NCBI GenBank assembly: GCA_016288775.1
Contig: JAEELG010000002.1
Location: 1 to 49,263 of the forward strand
Reading direction: 5' to 3'
Source: Bacteroidales bacterium
Lineage (GTDB): Bacteria; Bacteroidota; Bacteroidia; Bacteroidales; UBA932
DNA: 49,263 nucleotides
In this document: positions 34,958 through 44,537 of the stretch, one piece after another
How positions within the stretch are numbered: position 1 is the stretch's first letter
How the letters are laid out: each line of letters starts with the position of its first letter
Notes under the pieces: model-generated
Told to the model about the DNA's origin: nothing
Databases searched by the model: none
The model's input: the letters and a program-made list of their open reading frames with translations, nothing else
Made by a program: the position numbers and the translations under genes

Positions 34958-37608
34958 CGCGGATAATCTCCAAATACATAAGTATCACGATCTTCTGCAG
35001 GGAGGCGGTCATTGTATGATTCCCAATACCAGGTATCGTAAACGCAGCGTACCAGTGCATAAGAAACATTCTGGATTCCGGCATTGGGCTGCACGGCTCC
35101 GTTGGCGCTCCAGTATTTTCCGCCGGCTCCAAAAAGTTTCACAAAACCACTTTTCTGGGTGAGCGTGGCGATAAAGTCAATCTCGGCCTTGGTGGGCAAG
35201 CGCCAGCGCCCGGCCGGATACCCGTCTTCCTGATATGTAGCGCACTTGAAACGGGCCGACCGCTGGGTGAAACCATCATAGAACTCCACACCGCCGAAAC
35301 GCGAGGAAACCATAAGGGCAGGAGCCAGCATGTTCTTCGTACGGTCGGACTCTTCTGCGGGATAGTAATACTGTAGAGGATGCTCCACCGCTCCATCAGT
35401 CTTGTACTCCGAGACATGCTTTCCGGGACGGAACTGGGTTTCGAATGCCTCGACTTCCGTTTCTTTCCCATCGGAATCGTACCAGTTATAATAGGTACTG
35501 GTTGTTACAATCGGAGATTGGTTTTCCAATCCGTTATTCCAGGTTTCCGGAGTGAGTGTACGGGGGTCTCCTATAATATAATCACTATCGTCCGGCAGTA
35601 CCGATACGTGAATGGTATAGCGGTTGCGGTTGCCGCCGGTAAAGTTCACCGTGCGCCACTGGAGCCATTCCAGGCGGTCGGCGATGCCCTTTGTCCGGCT
35701 TCCTTTATTCCAGGTAACACTGGACTTCTGGGCCAGGTGTTTGGCTATAGTACCATATTCGCCATCGTCATTTCTGGCTGTTTTGTGCCGCCAGATCCGC
35801 TGTCCGTCTATGAACACATAACCGTTGTGTGCATAATTCCGGTAAACGGGATAGTTGGCATTTTCGGCTTCGTCGGGATATGGTGTCTCCCTGTCATCTG
35901 GGTGCTCCAGCTTCGGATCTGAATTCTCCTCCGCGGTTATGAATATGGCGGGATTCTGAGTTATGGTGACAGTCTGGGAGAAATTGCTGTTAATTCCCTT
36001 GTCCGAATGATAGATGGTGAGGACAATGGTATAGGGCGAATAATCGAAGTTGGCCGATGTATAGTTATCGTCCAGGGGGTGGTACATATTGATGATTCCA
36101 CCGTTCTGAGAGAACCAGCCGCCGGCATCGTAACCGAGGTAATAAGTGCCTTCCGGATACAGGTCATCGGCCGGTCCGGTGCCGTCTCCGGAGCGGTAAA
36201 TGGTGCCACCGTTAGCCGGCCCCGATGTTTGCGATCCATAGTAGGGGCGGGTGGCGCTTCTCACCTGGTACGAAACCGGATGGGAGGTGGTGAACCGGAT
36301 GGGCAGGCTGGCCTCGTCGTACAGCACATATTGCTCCTGGTTCACGGATAGATAGCGGGCGTTGCCGATATCGGCATGCTTCACCACCACATTCTTGTCC
36401 TGCCAATAGTAGATATAGCAGTCGATGGGGTCGATCAGCACGGAAGCTTCGTCCGTATCGGCGCCCAGCATGCCCACGTCGATGTTGTAATGATACCAGT
36501 TGTTCCGGGTGAAGGTGTTTGCGTATTCCCCGCCGCGACGGTCCTGGGGAATGAGTATCTTGTAGTAGAACTCTTTCTTGAGTTCCTTGATCCCGTTGGC
36601 GTCGTCCTTGGTACGCAACCAGGGAAGCACCAGCTTCAGGTAGGGCTCGCCCTCCTTTCCGTTCTCCCAGGTCTGGGGATACATGTAGGTGGGATAGGTG
36701 TTGTAATAGCCGCCGGGGCTCTGGTCGAAGATTTGCTGGTAGATGGGCTCGGCATCCGTTCCAGTCTGCATGTTCTGGAAGAAGAGCAGCGGGTTGGCCC
36801 TATACGTCAGGACCTCGCTCTCCGAAGCTGCCTTGCGGGGTTCTCCGCCCAGGGAAACCGTTTTCACGGCATCCGCGATATATACTTTCATTTCCTCCAC
36901 GCAGGGCGTCCATTCCTCGTAGACGGGGTTATTGTTGTCGTCGGTGCGGTTGGTCTTGATGGGCACGCTGGCCTGCGTCTTCACGGACACGGTGAGTTTG
37001 CAGGCATAACGTGACAGGGCAATGGTAAGCGGTTCGGCCACTTCTTTCTGGGTGCGACCGTCGGGCTGCTTGAGATGCAGGTATGCCTCTCCGCTCATCA
37101 TGAACTGCTGCTGGCGGTGATTCTCTTGTCCGGGATCCGCTTCGAAGTTAGTGGTAACCAGGAGCGATTTTAAATTGGTCATGGACAGGTCGTCCTGGCT
37201 GTCCAGGAGCGTCTTGTCCACATTTGCCAGGGCAAAGACCAGGGTTTCCGTGGTGTTTGATGCCGAGGGAAAAATCTGGTAATTCACCTGGTTGGGCGTG
37301 AGTTCCAGGCGGAAGGTGGCGGTGTTGCGGGTAAGCTGGTCCAGCGTCTTGCGGATATGGTAGGACGCCTGTTCCGTGGTGTTTCCGTCCGGGTAGAAAT
37401 AGAAATCCACCCACTTGATGTCGTTTTCGTGGAAGACATTGTCGCCGGGCTGCTCGTAAACGTCATCGGCCTTGGTCTGGTAGGCTTCCTCCAGCTGCAG
37501 GTTCACCACGATGGACGGGCCGTCCCACTCATCCGGGAATGCCTTTTCCCTGGTGCAGGAAACCAGCACCAGAAGAAGCATCAGGCAATATGAGAGGCGT
37601 CGCATCAT
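34954..37608 (-). CDS. Large fimbrial tip or accessory lipoprotein with C-terminal FGE/DUF1566-like domain (locus 2)
   Basis: 884 residues from ATG 37608. Lipobox Cys18 (LLLVLVSC), first strand IVVNLQLEEAYQTKADD with a probable trimming site after K46, fimbrillin-type motif NNWYHYNIDVGMLG and C-terminal module CATYQEDGYPAGRWRLPTKAEIDFIATL...KYWSANGAV...RCVYDTWYWESYNDR. It is the clear paralogue of 20009-22519; the region aligned with that protein's Tyr-rich insert is of ordinary composition here. ATG 37608 overlaps the preceding stop codon (ATGA), which favours it over the ATG at 37641. Confidence 0.75.
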   Translation of the reverse strand: MMRRLSYCLMLLLVLVSCTREKAFPDEWDGPSIVVNLQLEEAYQTKADDVYEQPGDNVFHENDIKWVDFYFYPDGNTTEQASYHIRKTLDQLTRNTATFRLELTPNQVNYQIFPSASNTTETLVFALANVDKTLLDSQDDLSMTNLKSLLVTTNFEADPGQENHRQQQFMMSGEAYLHLKQPDGRTQKEVAEPLTIALSRYACKLTVSVKTQASVPIKTNRTDDNNNPVYEEWTPCVEEMKVYIADAVKTVSLGGEPRKAASESEVLTYRANPLLFFQNMQTGTDAEPIYQQIFDQSPGGYYNTYPTYMYPQTWENGKEGEPYLKLVLPWLRTKDDANGIKELKKEFYYKILIPQDRRGGEYANTFTRNNWYHYNIDVGMLGADTDEASVLIDPIDCYIYYWQDKNVVVKHADIGNARYLSVNQEQYVLYDEASLPIRFTTSHPVSYQVRSATRPYYGSQTSGPANGGTIYRSGDGTGPADDLYPEGTYYLGYDAGGWFSQNGGIINMYHPLDDNYTSANFDYSPYTIVLTIYHSDKGINSNFSQTVTITQNPAIFITAEENSDPKLEHPDDRETPYPDEAENANYPVYRNYAHNGYVFIDGQRIWRHKTARNDDGEYGTIAKHLAQKSSVTWNKGSRTKGIADRLEWLQWRTVNFTGGNRNRYTIHVSVLPDDSDYIIGDPRTLTPETWNNGLENQSPIVTTSTYYNWYDSDGKETEVEAFETQFRPGKHVSEYKTDGAVEHPLQYYYPAEESDRTKNMLAPALMVSSRFGGVEFYDGFTQRSARFKCATYQEDGYPAGRWRLPTKAEIDFIATLTQKSGFVKLFGAGGKYWSANGAVQPNAGIQNVSYALVRCVYDTWYWESYNDRLPAEDRDTYVFGDYPR

Positions 37609-39200
37609 GGCAGGATAAAATTGAAAATCTGGTCTATGCACTCCGATGCGCCTTCTATTTCACGGTCTCCGTCGGGAGTATATGCCACAAAATCCAGTGT
37701 AATGCTCTTGCCCGTGGTAACACCCTGGTAAGACTCCTTCCGGTAAATGGACAGGTCGATGCGACCGCTGTTCTTGTCCGGGTCGATGGTGGTTTCGCGG
37801 GATTTGTCCGGCTCGTCGCTGAACCACACGTCAAATGCATCTGCATCCCCATTCACAAGTACCTGCAGCTTGCCGCCCTTGGGCGTGGCCACATACAGAT
37901 ATGCGATGGCGGGGGAGTTGCTCTTGAGCGTCACGTTGTACTCGTCGGTGGTGCCTATCCTGGAAATGTCGGACACGGAATTGTCCAGCACCTTGAGCTT
38001 GCCGGTCACCATGAGGGAGGACGTGGAGAAATCGATGTCGTAGTCGCTCTTGCCCCAGGGCAGCACGCTCACGGTCAGCTGCAGCGTACGGTTGGTGACA
38101 TAGTAGGCATACACCGTCCAGGTGTGGTTGCGGGGGAAGTTGTCGGCCGGCATGGTGAAGGGCCGCGCCTCATGCCGCTCCGTGGCGGTAGCTCCCGTTC
38201 CCTTGGTAACGGTATAGTGGACGATGCCGCTGATAGGCTTCCCGCTTTCGCGGATATAATAAGATCCGGCATCGGTAATCTCATTGGCGTCCAGGGCGTC
38301 CTTTATCTTGCGCTCGTAGGACGGGCCATCCTCTCCCGCGCCGCCGTAGGCATAGATTTCCGGCCGTTCGCTGGAATTCACGGTTGCGACACCCGGAAGT
38401 TCAAACAGGATGGAGGAGGAATAGTAGTCGTTAATTACGGCGGGGGCCGATTCGGCGAATACATACTCCTGCTTGGGAACGCTGTATCCGTTAAGTTCGA
38501 TCCTGTCTACCTTGAAGGTCTCCTTGTCCGCGGGGTCGGCTACGGTGGTGAGCACCTGGGAGAAGAGGAAGCGTATCTTGGAGACGCAGCGCTCCAGGGA
38601 GATGGAGGACAGGCTGAGCGTGGGCTCTTCGCCGCTGATGACGAGCCCCTTGGCAACTCCGCTCATGGGAAGGCCGTTGTCTTCGTTCACTCCGGTGATT
38701 TTGGCCGCCGGCGAGAAAAGGTCCGTAGCCGCGCCGCTTCCGTCGCCGAACAGGGCGCCGTTCACGTCGTCATAAAGGGAGATTTCGTGTGCACTTGTCT
38801 TTTCTGCCCAAAGGGTCTGGTCCAGGCCCAGGGCTGCCGCATTGGCCAGCACGAACACATCCACCGTGGGCCGCGGTTTGGACAGGGCGAAATCCCAGCT
38901 CACGGGGAGGGAATAGCGCTTGATGCTTCCCGCCTGCGGGAAATCATCGGCCGGATGGGAAGCGTCCAGCTCCAGACTGGTGACCAGTGCGTGGGTGTTG
39001 GAATTGAACACCCAGATCTTGATGCTGTGAATGGCATTTTCCTTGTCGGCGGCCGGAACGCTCGCTTTCACCATGGCCGGAGCGGGAATCTCCAGGGCAA
39101 TATTCAAGTATGCCCCAGGCAGGACAGGGTTCGGCTCACGCTTGCAACCCGACAGCAGGGCGGCAATCAACAGCATCGATATGAGCACGGACCTTCTCAT
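37605..39200 (-). CDS. Fimbrillin-like accessory lipoprotein (locus 2)
   Basis: 531 residues. Lipobox Cys19 (IAALLSGC), first strand LNIALEIPAPAMVKASV with a possible trimming site after K45, fimbrillin core (IHSIKIWVFNSNTHALVTSL; VFVLANAAALG), the motif LTVSVLPWGKSDYDIDFS and then an extra C-terminal domain (AIAYLYVATPKGGKLQVLVNG). The same LPW...YD.D.S transition and extra domain occur in the protein at 18502-20019. It overlaps both neighbours by 4 bases. Probably a subunit linking stalk and tip; inferred. Confidence 0.75.
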   Translation of the reverse strand: MRRSVLISMLLIAALLSGCKREPNPVLPGAYLNIALEIPAPAMVKASVPAADKENAIHSIKIWVFNSNTHALVTSLELDASHPADDFPQAGSIKRYSLPVSWDFALSKPRPTVDVFVLANAAALGLDQTLWAEKTSAHEISLYDDVNGALFGDGSGAATDLFSPAAKITGVNEDNGLPMSGVAKGLVISGEEPTLSLSSISLERCVSKIRFLFSQVLTTVADPADKETFKVDRIELNGYSVPKQEYVFAESAPAVINDYYSSSILFELPGVATVNSSERPEIYAYGGAGEDGPSYERKIKDALDANEITDAGSYYIRESGKPISGIVHYTVTKGTGATATERHEARPFTMPADNFPRNHTWTVYAYYVTNRTLQLTVSVLPWGKSDYDIDFSTSSLMVTGKLKVLDNSVSDISRIGTTDEYNVTLKSNSPAIAYLYVATPKGGKLQVLVNGDADAFDVWFSDEPDKSRETTIDPDKNSGRIDLSIYRKESYQGVTTGKSITLDFVAYTPDGDREIEGASECIDQIFNFILP

Positions 39201-41086
39201 TGCAACACCAGGGTCAAAGGGTCAGTCATTGTCCAGGCCACCTGGGTTTCCACGCCCAGGGAGAGGAGAGGGATACCCATATCGGGAACGGCGCTGTGGG
39301 CCTCCTTCAGCGACTTGATGGTGCAGTTCACCGTGGTCACGTGGTCTTTGGTGAAAGCCTTGGTGAAGCCGCCCGCAGGAACCGCCAGTTTTCCCACCAG
39401 ATAGAACTTGTGCCCCGGAAGGATGCGGCCCTCGGCCCCGTGGAAAGACTCCCCGGAGTCGTTGCGGAACTCAAGGCAGAAATAGGTGTCCTTGTTCTCG
39501 GGGGTTTCAAGCACCAGGGTGCTGAAGCTGGCCGACTGGGTGGTGGTGAGGTAGATATCGGGCATCCTGTCGTCGTACAGGTAACACTGGGAGGCGTTTT
39601 CGTCCGCCTCCGGAGTGAAGTCGTAGTTCTGCCTGTACTGCCGGCCGACGATTACGCCTGTGAGCGGGAATTTCTGACCGGAAACATCTACCATGGTATA
39701 TGCCTGCCCGTCGTTGTCCTGCAGTTTTTCCGCATCGGCCATTATGGTGGCCCGGAGCATGCCCATGCCGTAGTGCAGGGGGTTCTCCAGCACCACCGCA
39801 CGGGTTCTGGAAGTAACCACGTTCCCCGCCTGATAACTGTCCAGTATGGTATCCCAGCTGTAATCCGAAGTGTACAGGTTCTGCGCTATTTCCTCTTCCG
39901 AAGTGCGGATGGGGGAGTCGGCGAAATAATACAGCGAAGGGGGATAGCAGTAGGCCGATATGGGCGCGATGCCGTCCAGGCCGTTTTCCAGCGGCACCTT
40001 GTAGCCCAGCGGCGTCCAGCGCACGACGGCGGCTCCGGAGGGCAGTCCCAGCCGTTCGGGGTAGGTGCCTACGTCGGTATTTGCAAAACTTATCGTGACA
40101 GTTGAGAACGTTTCTCCGGTAATCCGTATCTTCCCCTGCTCCACCAGCGTGATAAAGCGGGCCAGGACCCGATCCCGTACATAATCGTACAGATCTCCAT
40201 AGGTGAGTGGGGTAATCCCGTCTGCATGGGTTGCCGGATAGACGTTTCCGTTCTTCTCCACCTCGTACTGGTAAGAATTGACGATGTTGTACGCGCTCAG
40301 GGTGCGGTACAGGTTGGTGAGCATGGACGCCACGTTAGTACCGGAACCTGGCATGAGGGCGCCTCCGGCGGTGATGTTCTCGTAACAGGTCCGGAGATTG
40401 TCGTCGCCGATGGTCTCGTCCCAGGGCACCGGCACGGAGATTTGCTTCCCGTTATCGTAATACGCGGTTACGGAGAAAGGCTCCTCGCCTTCGATGCCTG
40501 TAACAACGGCGGTGAGGACCTCGGCTATGACCGTGGCCTCGGCCGGAGTGGCGCTGGAGGAAAGCATCATGTCGGGGGCGAACTTGATGGAAGAAGGCTG
40601 CGGAGTTTCGGCGTTGAGACCTTCCTCCAGGAGCGAACCGTTCAAGTGTTTGTGGGCAACCTCATTGGCCGGCTCCGCATCTGCGCTCTGCTGGGCTTTA
40701 CCGTACACCAGGAAAGAGGCTGTGTTGCGCGGAATGGTGAAGACGCTTCCGTTTTCACGGCCGAAGTAGTAGGCGTTGCTGTTTTTGGCAAGGGAGCCGT
40801 AGCCAATAGACAGTCTTGGAATGGAGTTTTTAAGGACGGTGGTATTGTCGGCTGCCGAGAAAGGCAGGAGGCGGGTTTCGCCCAGGCCGCTGAAGACGGG
40901 CGTTGACTGCAGCTCCTTGATTACCGACACGTCGGCCCTGGTGACTGCACCGTTTCCACCGATGCTGAGGGCAATCTGGACAGGCACCTGCTTCGGGGCG
41001 TCATCCTCCCTTCCCCCCTGTTTGTCACAGGCGGGAACGGTGACGAGCACCGCAAGCAACAGGATATGTCCCAGATACGCTCTCAT
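39197..41086 (-). CDS. Second Mfa1-like fimbrial subunit (locus 2)
   Basis: 629 residues. Lipobox Cys20 (LVTVPAC), first strand VPVQIALSIGGNGAVTRADV with a probable trimming site after R50, SFLVYGKA motif (compare VLFYGKA in the protein at 42162), and a C-terminal portion TTVNCTIKSLKEAHSAVPDM / SLGVETQVAWT parallel to that protein's FRIGLNSLKNAYLSVPDL / SLGLSVDLSWQ. It is thus a diverged duplicate of the major fimbrillin. It starts one base after the Mfa2-like gene ends. It may be a minor stalk or adaptor subunit like Mfa3 or FimC of P. gingivalis, but sequence similarity to those was not tested. Confidence 0.75.
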   Translation of the reverse strand: MRAYLGHILLLAVLVTVPACDKQGGREDDAPKQVPVQIALSIGGNGAVTRADVSVIKELQSTPVFSGLGETRLLPFSAADNTTVLKNSIPRLSIGYGSLAKNSNAYYFGRENGSVFTIPRNTASFLVYGKAQQSADAEPANEVAHKHLNGSLLEEGLNAETPQPSSIKFAPDMMLSSSATPAEATVIAEVLTAVVTGIEGEEPFSVTAYYDNGKQISVPVPWDETIGDDNLRTCYENITAGGALMPGSGTNVASMLTNLYRTLSAYNIVNSYQYEVEKNGNVYPATHADGITPLTYGDLYDYVRDRVLARFITLVEQGKIRITGETFSTVTISFANTDVGTYPERLGLPSGAAVVRWTPLGYKVPLENGLDGIAPISAYCYPPSLYYFADSPIRTSEEEIAQNLYTSDYSWDTILDSYQAGNVVTSRTRAVVLENPLHYGMGMLRATIMADAEKLQDNDGQAYTMVDVSGQKFPLTGVIVGRQYRQNYDFTPEADENASQCYLYDDRMPDIYLTTTQSASFSTLVLETPENKDTYFCLEFRNDSGESFHGAEGRILPGHKFYLVGKLAVPAGGFTKAFTKDHVTTVNCTIKSLKEAHSAVPDMGIPLLSLGVETQVAWTMTDPLTLVLQ

Positions 41087-41087
41087 T

Positions 41088-42152
41088 TTAAAACTCTACC
41101 TGATGATCGCTGCCGGGCTGCCAGTCCAGCGTGACGCTCACACCCACCAATGGGTTACTGGTACTCACAGTGCCGCCCTCATAAACCATGGCCCTGACAA
41201 TCTTAAACTGTCCGGCCCGAAGGGGAGTCCGGATACTCAGGGTGGTCCGGGTAATGGTACCATCCTCCAACACTACGTAAACAATCCATTCCCACAGGGC
41301 TTCATCGGCCTCCCCTGCGATGAAGGGCTCCTCGGTTTCAATGACCGTTTTGGAATCCGGTAAATCCCGCGAGGGGAAATGGACCGAGGTGTAGCATACT
41401 TCGTCACTGTTCTCCACCTGTACGGGGTGGGTACGGAATCGTATATCCTTTCCCTCGGAGAGCGATGCGGCCGCATAGGTGTACGTGCTGTCGGCAATGT
41501 TGAAACCGTCGGCGAAGCCGGTCACCTCTACCCGGATGTCCTTGTAATTAGCATCCGGATCTTTATCCAGAACCAGTCCCGTAGCCGCATTGGCCATGAA
41601 AAGATGTACGTCGAAACGCTGGTCCACGCCGGCCAGTATGTCCATCCGCTTGCGGGCCGTGAACAGGCCGCTTTCGTGCGGGTCGGCCACTCCGTCAACG
41701 GCATGCTGCACCAGCCGGCCTGTACGGCAGAAATCTTTGCCTTCCAGGCTCACCTGGCTGGCCTGGGCTATGTTGGCCACACATGTGTGCATATAATTCC
41801 GTACGGGAATGTACAAGGTGTAACTGGACTGGGTGGCATCCATGGTTTCGCTCATGTGCTCCAGGATGGGCATGTCGCCCTGCGTGTCGTAGAAACTGAG
41901 GTCTACGTCTCTGGCATAATCTGTGAAAACGCCTTCCAGATAGGTTTCCAGTGCGGTGGACAGCTCCAGATCCGCATTCAGGGAAAGCACCGTTTCCAAC
42001 TCCATGCGCATATTGGTGACCAGACGGAGCTGATAGTCCACGGTGAGGGGAGCCCCACAGCCGGACAAATCTTCGTCTATGAAGCGGCAGCCGGTGAAGG
42101 CTGCAGCCCCCATCGCAAGGAGAAGGCCGATTATCTGGAAGGTGCGTTTCAC
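41088..42152 (-). CDS. Mfa2/FimB-like fimbrial anchor lipoprotein
   Basis: 354 residues. Lipobox Cys22 followed by the family hallmark RFIDEDLSGCG, then VDYQLRLVTNMRMELETVLS and the YIPVRNYMHTCVANIAQASQ block typical of the Mfa2/FimB family, which anchors type V pili to the outer membrane and limits their length. As expected for an anchor, there is no Lys/Arg trimming site soon after the cysteine. It follows the major fimbrillin by 9 bases, the same order as mfa1-mfa2 and fimA-fimB in Porphyromonas. The C-terminus ends VSVTLDWQPGSDHQVEF, similar to the end of the major subunit. Confidence 0.85.
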   Translation of the reverse strand: MKRTFQIIGLLLAMGAAAFTGCRFIDEDLSGCGAPLTVDYQLRLVTNMRMELETVLSLNADLELSTALETYLEGVFTDYARDVDLSFYDTQGDMPILEHMSETMDATQSSYTLYIPVRNYMHTCVANIAQASQVSLEGKDFCRTGRLVQHAVDGVADPHESGLFTARKRMDILAGVDQRFDVHLFMANAATGLVLDKDPDANYKDIRVEVTGFADGFNIADSTYTYAAASLSEGKDIRFRTHPVQVENSDEVCYTSVHFPSRDLPDSKTVIETEEPFIAGEADEALWEWIVYVVLEDGTITRTTLSIRTPLRAGQFKIVRAMVYEGGTVSTSNPLVGVSVTLDWQPGSDHQVEF

Positions 42153-42161
42153 CGGAAACTC

Positions 42162-44333
42162 CTAGAACTCAAGATTATAGGTGTAACCGCTCTGCCAGCT
42201 GAGATCCACGGAGAGACCAAGGGACATCTGAGTGGAACGAAGATCCGGAACAGAGAGGTAGGCGTTCTTAAGGGAGTTCAAGCCAATCCTGAACTGGGCC
42301 GTGGTCATGAAGTTCTGGATGAACACGCGCGGAATCTGCTTGGACTGACCGGCCACCTTGCCGCTGGGAACCCCTGCTCCGTCCACGCCGTAGATCGGCG
42401 GAATCTGGTAGTAGGTGGGCCAGGTGATGGAACTCTGGTTGGCGGCACTGTTTTCGAGCTTGGCGTAGAGATAGAATGTGGCGCCGCTACGGATCAAGTT
42501 GTCCTTACCCCAGAAGGCGTCTCCGTTGTTCACGAACTCAAGGGCCACATAAACGTCGCTCTGAGCAGCGTCGTCAGCAAAATCCGAATTGTAGTTGTCG
42601 TATACGAGGGTATAGTTCTCTTCGCCGCTGGGCGTAGGGATGCCTGTGTTGGCAATGTCGTCGTCGTAGATAACGCCGTCAAAATTGGGGAATATACCGT
42701 TGGCGGAATCTTCAGCGCCCGAATACTTTCTGAGGAACTGCCAGTTCATGCGGGGATTCACACCGCCCACAAGGACGCCTCTCAACACCAGATGAGCATC
42801 GGCAAGGGCGATCTGCCTGTCGCCTTCCGTGGCGCTCACCAGAGTGCCGCGATTGTCCAGCAGATATCCTGCAGAGGCGGCTTCACTCGACCAGGCAACG
42901 GAGGTCTTGAGCATGGCGACGCCGTAGTTGATGTTGCTCTTTACGGCTACGCCGCGGGTGGAAGAAGAAACTTTTCCCAGTGACCAGCCGCCCGCTGTCC
43001 ATTTGTTATTGTCGGTGGTATCGTCGTCCCAGGGCCCTACGCCGTTGGGGTAATCTCCAATCGCCAGGTCGGCCTTGTCGGTCACGCGCACAGGGCTGTT
43101 GTCATAATAGAAGAGTTCGGCCGGATAGAGATATTTTCTGGGCTCGAAGGAAGAGTTGGGCGTAACCAGTGCGGCGTTGGGATGCTTGTATGAGAAAACG
43201 CCGTTATTGTCGATGGCCAGCTGGGCGGCACCTTCAGGAATGTTGAAATCTTCATAGGGATAGCCATTCAGGTCCTTGGCGCCTACAAATCCGGTTGAAG
43301 TGTTATTCCAGGCATCGCTGGAAAGGATATTACCACCAACGACGACTTCGCGGATGGCATCATATTCCTTATACTCCCAGTTATTTTCAAAATAGCGGCC
43401 CATACGGGTGGAAATCTCTGAAGCAAGTCGCTTGGCATTGGCTTCCCTGGCATCAGTAGGCGTGGCACTGATAACGCCATTAACCACAGATGCCATCTCC
43501 TGCATCATCCATTTCACGGAAGCGGAAGAGCCCGAACGGAATTCCCCGGCCTTGATGTTGGTGAAAGTGGAATAGGCCTTGCCCAGAATCTCTTCCAAAC
43601 CCACCTGGGTCACCTTGGTTCCGGTACGCATGTCATTGTTGATTTCGTACTGGAGGCCAAGTTCTCTCCAGTTGATGGCGGGAAGATCGGCGGCCGGGAA
43701 ACCATAAGTCGCCGATGTGGCTGCAACCAGTGAACTCTGCATGATGCGGTTGATGACGAAAATCATCAGGCGGGCCGTGGCGTCATAGGCGGCAATCTCT
43801 TCTTCCGGCATGCGGCGGACAGCCTTGAATACGGTTTCTTCGGGTTTGTCCTTAATCTCGGCATCCGTGGCACCCCTTACTTTGCCCTGACCTTCGGAAG
43901 GTGCCTTTCCGTAGAAGAGGACGGCGTCGGTACCCACGGGGATGGAAAGATGCAGTACCCGTCTGGAAGACGAAGTGGCGTTGTCGGCAGCGGTGACATC
44001 GCCGGTGGTGTACAGGTTGCCCATGTTAAAGCGTTTGTCGGCTGCCGTGGAGGAGGAATTCACAAAGGCTTCGCCTGAAGTGGCTCCGGTTACGTAGGTG
44101 AAGATGACGGCATCCGTCATTCCGCGGAAGTTGTTTGCTTTCTGCACCACATCAGCCGTCATCTTGGTGTTCGGCTGCTGGGCTTCGCCGGAAGTGGACA
44201 CGCTCAGCACGAACTGGGTGGTCACTTCCCGGGTTTCCGAATTGTAGTTGGGGTTGTCGATCACTTTTTCCTTATTGCAGGAAAGTGCGGCCAGCGTGAG
44301 CAGCCCCATCAGCAAAATTTGACACTTTTTCAT
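42162..44333 (-). CDS. Mfa1-like major fimbrillin
   Basis: 723 residues. Lipobox Cys19 (LLTLAALSC), N-terminal region with a long first strand (TTQFVLSVSTSG) and a possible trimming site near K57 (NTKMTADV), followed by FRGMTDAVIFTYVTG and VLFYGKAPSEGQGKVRGAT, which are characteristic of Mfa1-type fimbrillins. The C-terminal strand pair LGLSVDLSWQSGYTYNLEF would provide the donor strand. First gene of locus 2, with a promoter at 44404-44434 and a palindrome just before the ATG. At 723 residues it is longer than P. gingivalis Mfa1. Confidence 0.82.
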   Translation of the reverse strand: MKKCQILLMGLLTLAALSCNKEKVIDNPNYNSETREVTTQFVLSVSTSGEAQQPNTKMTADVVQKANNFRGMTDAVIFTYVTGATSGEAFVNSSSTAADKRFNMGNLYTTGDVTAADNATSSSRRVLHLSIPVGTDAVLFYGKAPSEGQGKVRGATDAEIKDKPEETVFKAVRRMPEEEIAAYDATARLMIFVINRIMQSSLVAATSATYGFPAADLPAINWRELGLQYEINNDMRTGTKVTQVGLEEILGKAYSTFTNIKAGEFRSGSSASVKWMMQEMASVVNGVISATPTDAREANAKRLASEISTRMGRYFENNWEYKEYDAIREVVVGGNILSSDAWNNTSTGFVGAKDLNGYPYEDFNIPEGAAQLAIDNNGVFSYKHPNAALVTPNSSFEPRKYLYPAELFYYDNSPVRVTDKADLAIGDYPNGVGPWDDDTTDNNKWTAGGWSLGKVSSSTRGVAVKSNINYGVAMLKTSVAWSSEAASAGYLLDNRGTLVSATEGDRQIALADAHLVLRGVLVGGVNPRMNWQFLRKYSGAEDSANGIFPNFDGVIYDDDIANTGIPTPSGEENYTLVYDNYNSDFADDAAQSDVYVALEFVNNGDAFWGKDNLIRSGATFYLYAKLENSAANQSSITWPTYYQIPPIYGVDGAGVPSGKVAGQSKQIPRVFIQNFMTTAQFRIGLNSLKNAYLSVPDLRSTQMSLGLSVDLSWQSGYTYNLEF

Positions 44334-44345
44334 AATAGATCTATT
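44334..44345. promoter_or_regulatory. Palindrome abutting the locus 2 start codon
   Basis: AATAGATCTATT is a perfect 12-base palindrome directly before the ATG at 44333. It could be a regulator site or chance in AT-rich DNA. Confidence 0.3.
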
Positions 44346-44403
44346 GGTTTTTATGTGTTTTTTGTTGTTTCGATTAGTTTCGGCGTATTATTATATAAGA
44401 CTG

Positions 44404-44434
44404 CAAAGATACCGATTTTATTTTTCTATTGAAA
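44404..44434 (-). promoter_or_regulatory. Promoter of pilus locus 2
   Basis: Minus-strand TATCTTTG (44411-44404) matches the -7 consensus, with TTTC (44434-44431), a three-of-four match to the -33 TTTG, 19 bases upstream. The transcript would start near 44397, giving a 60-base AT-rich leader. The rest of 44435-44537 shows no gene. Confidence 0.55.
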
Positions 44435-44537
44435 ATAAAAAATAGGAAATATGCATAACAAATGTCCAATAGAAGGCCCTGGCAGGCACATTGGTGCCCA
44501 CCAAAACGCTCCGTTGCGTTCGGGTAATTAAGGCAAA

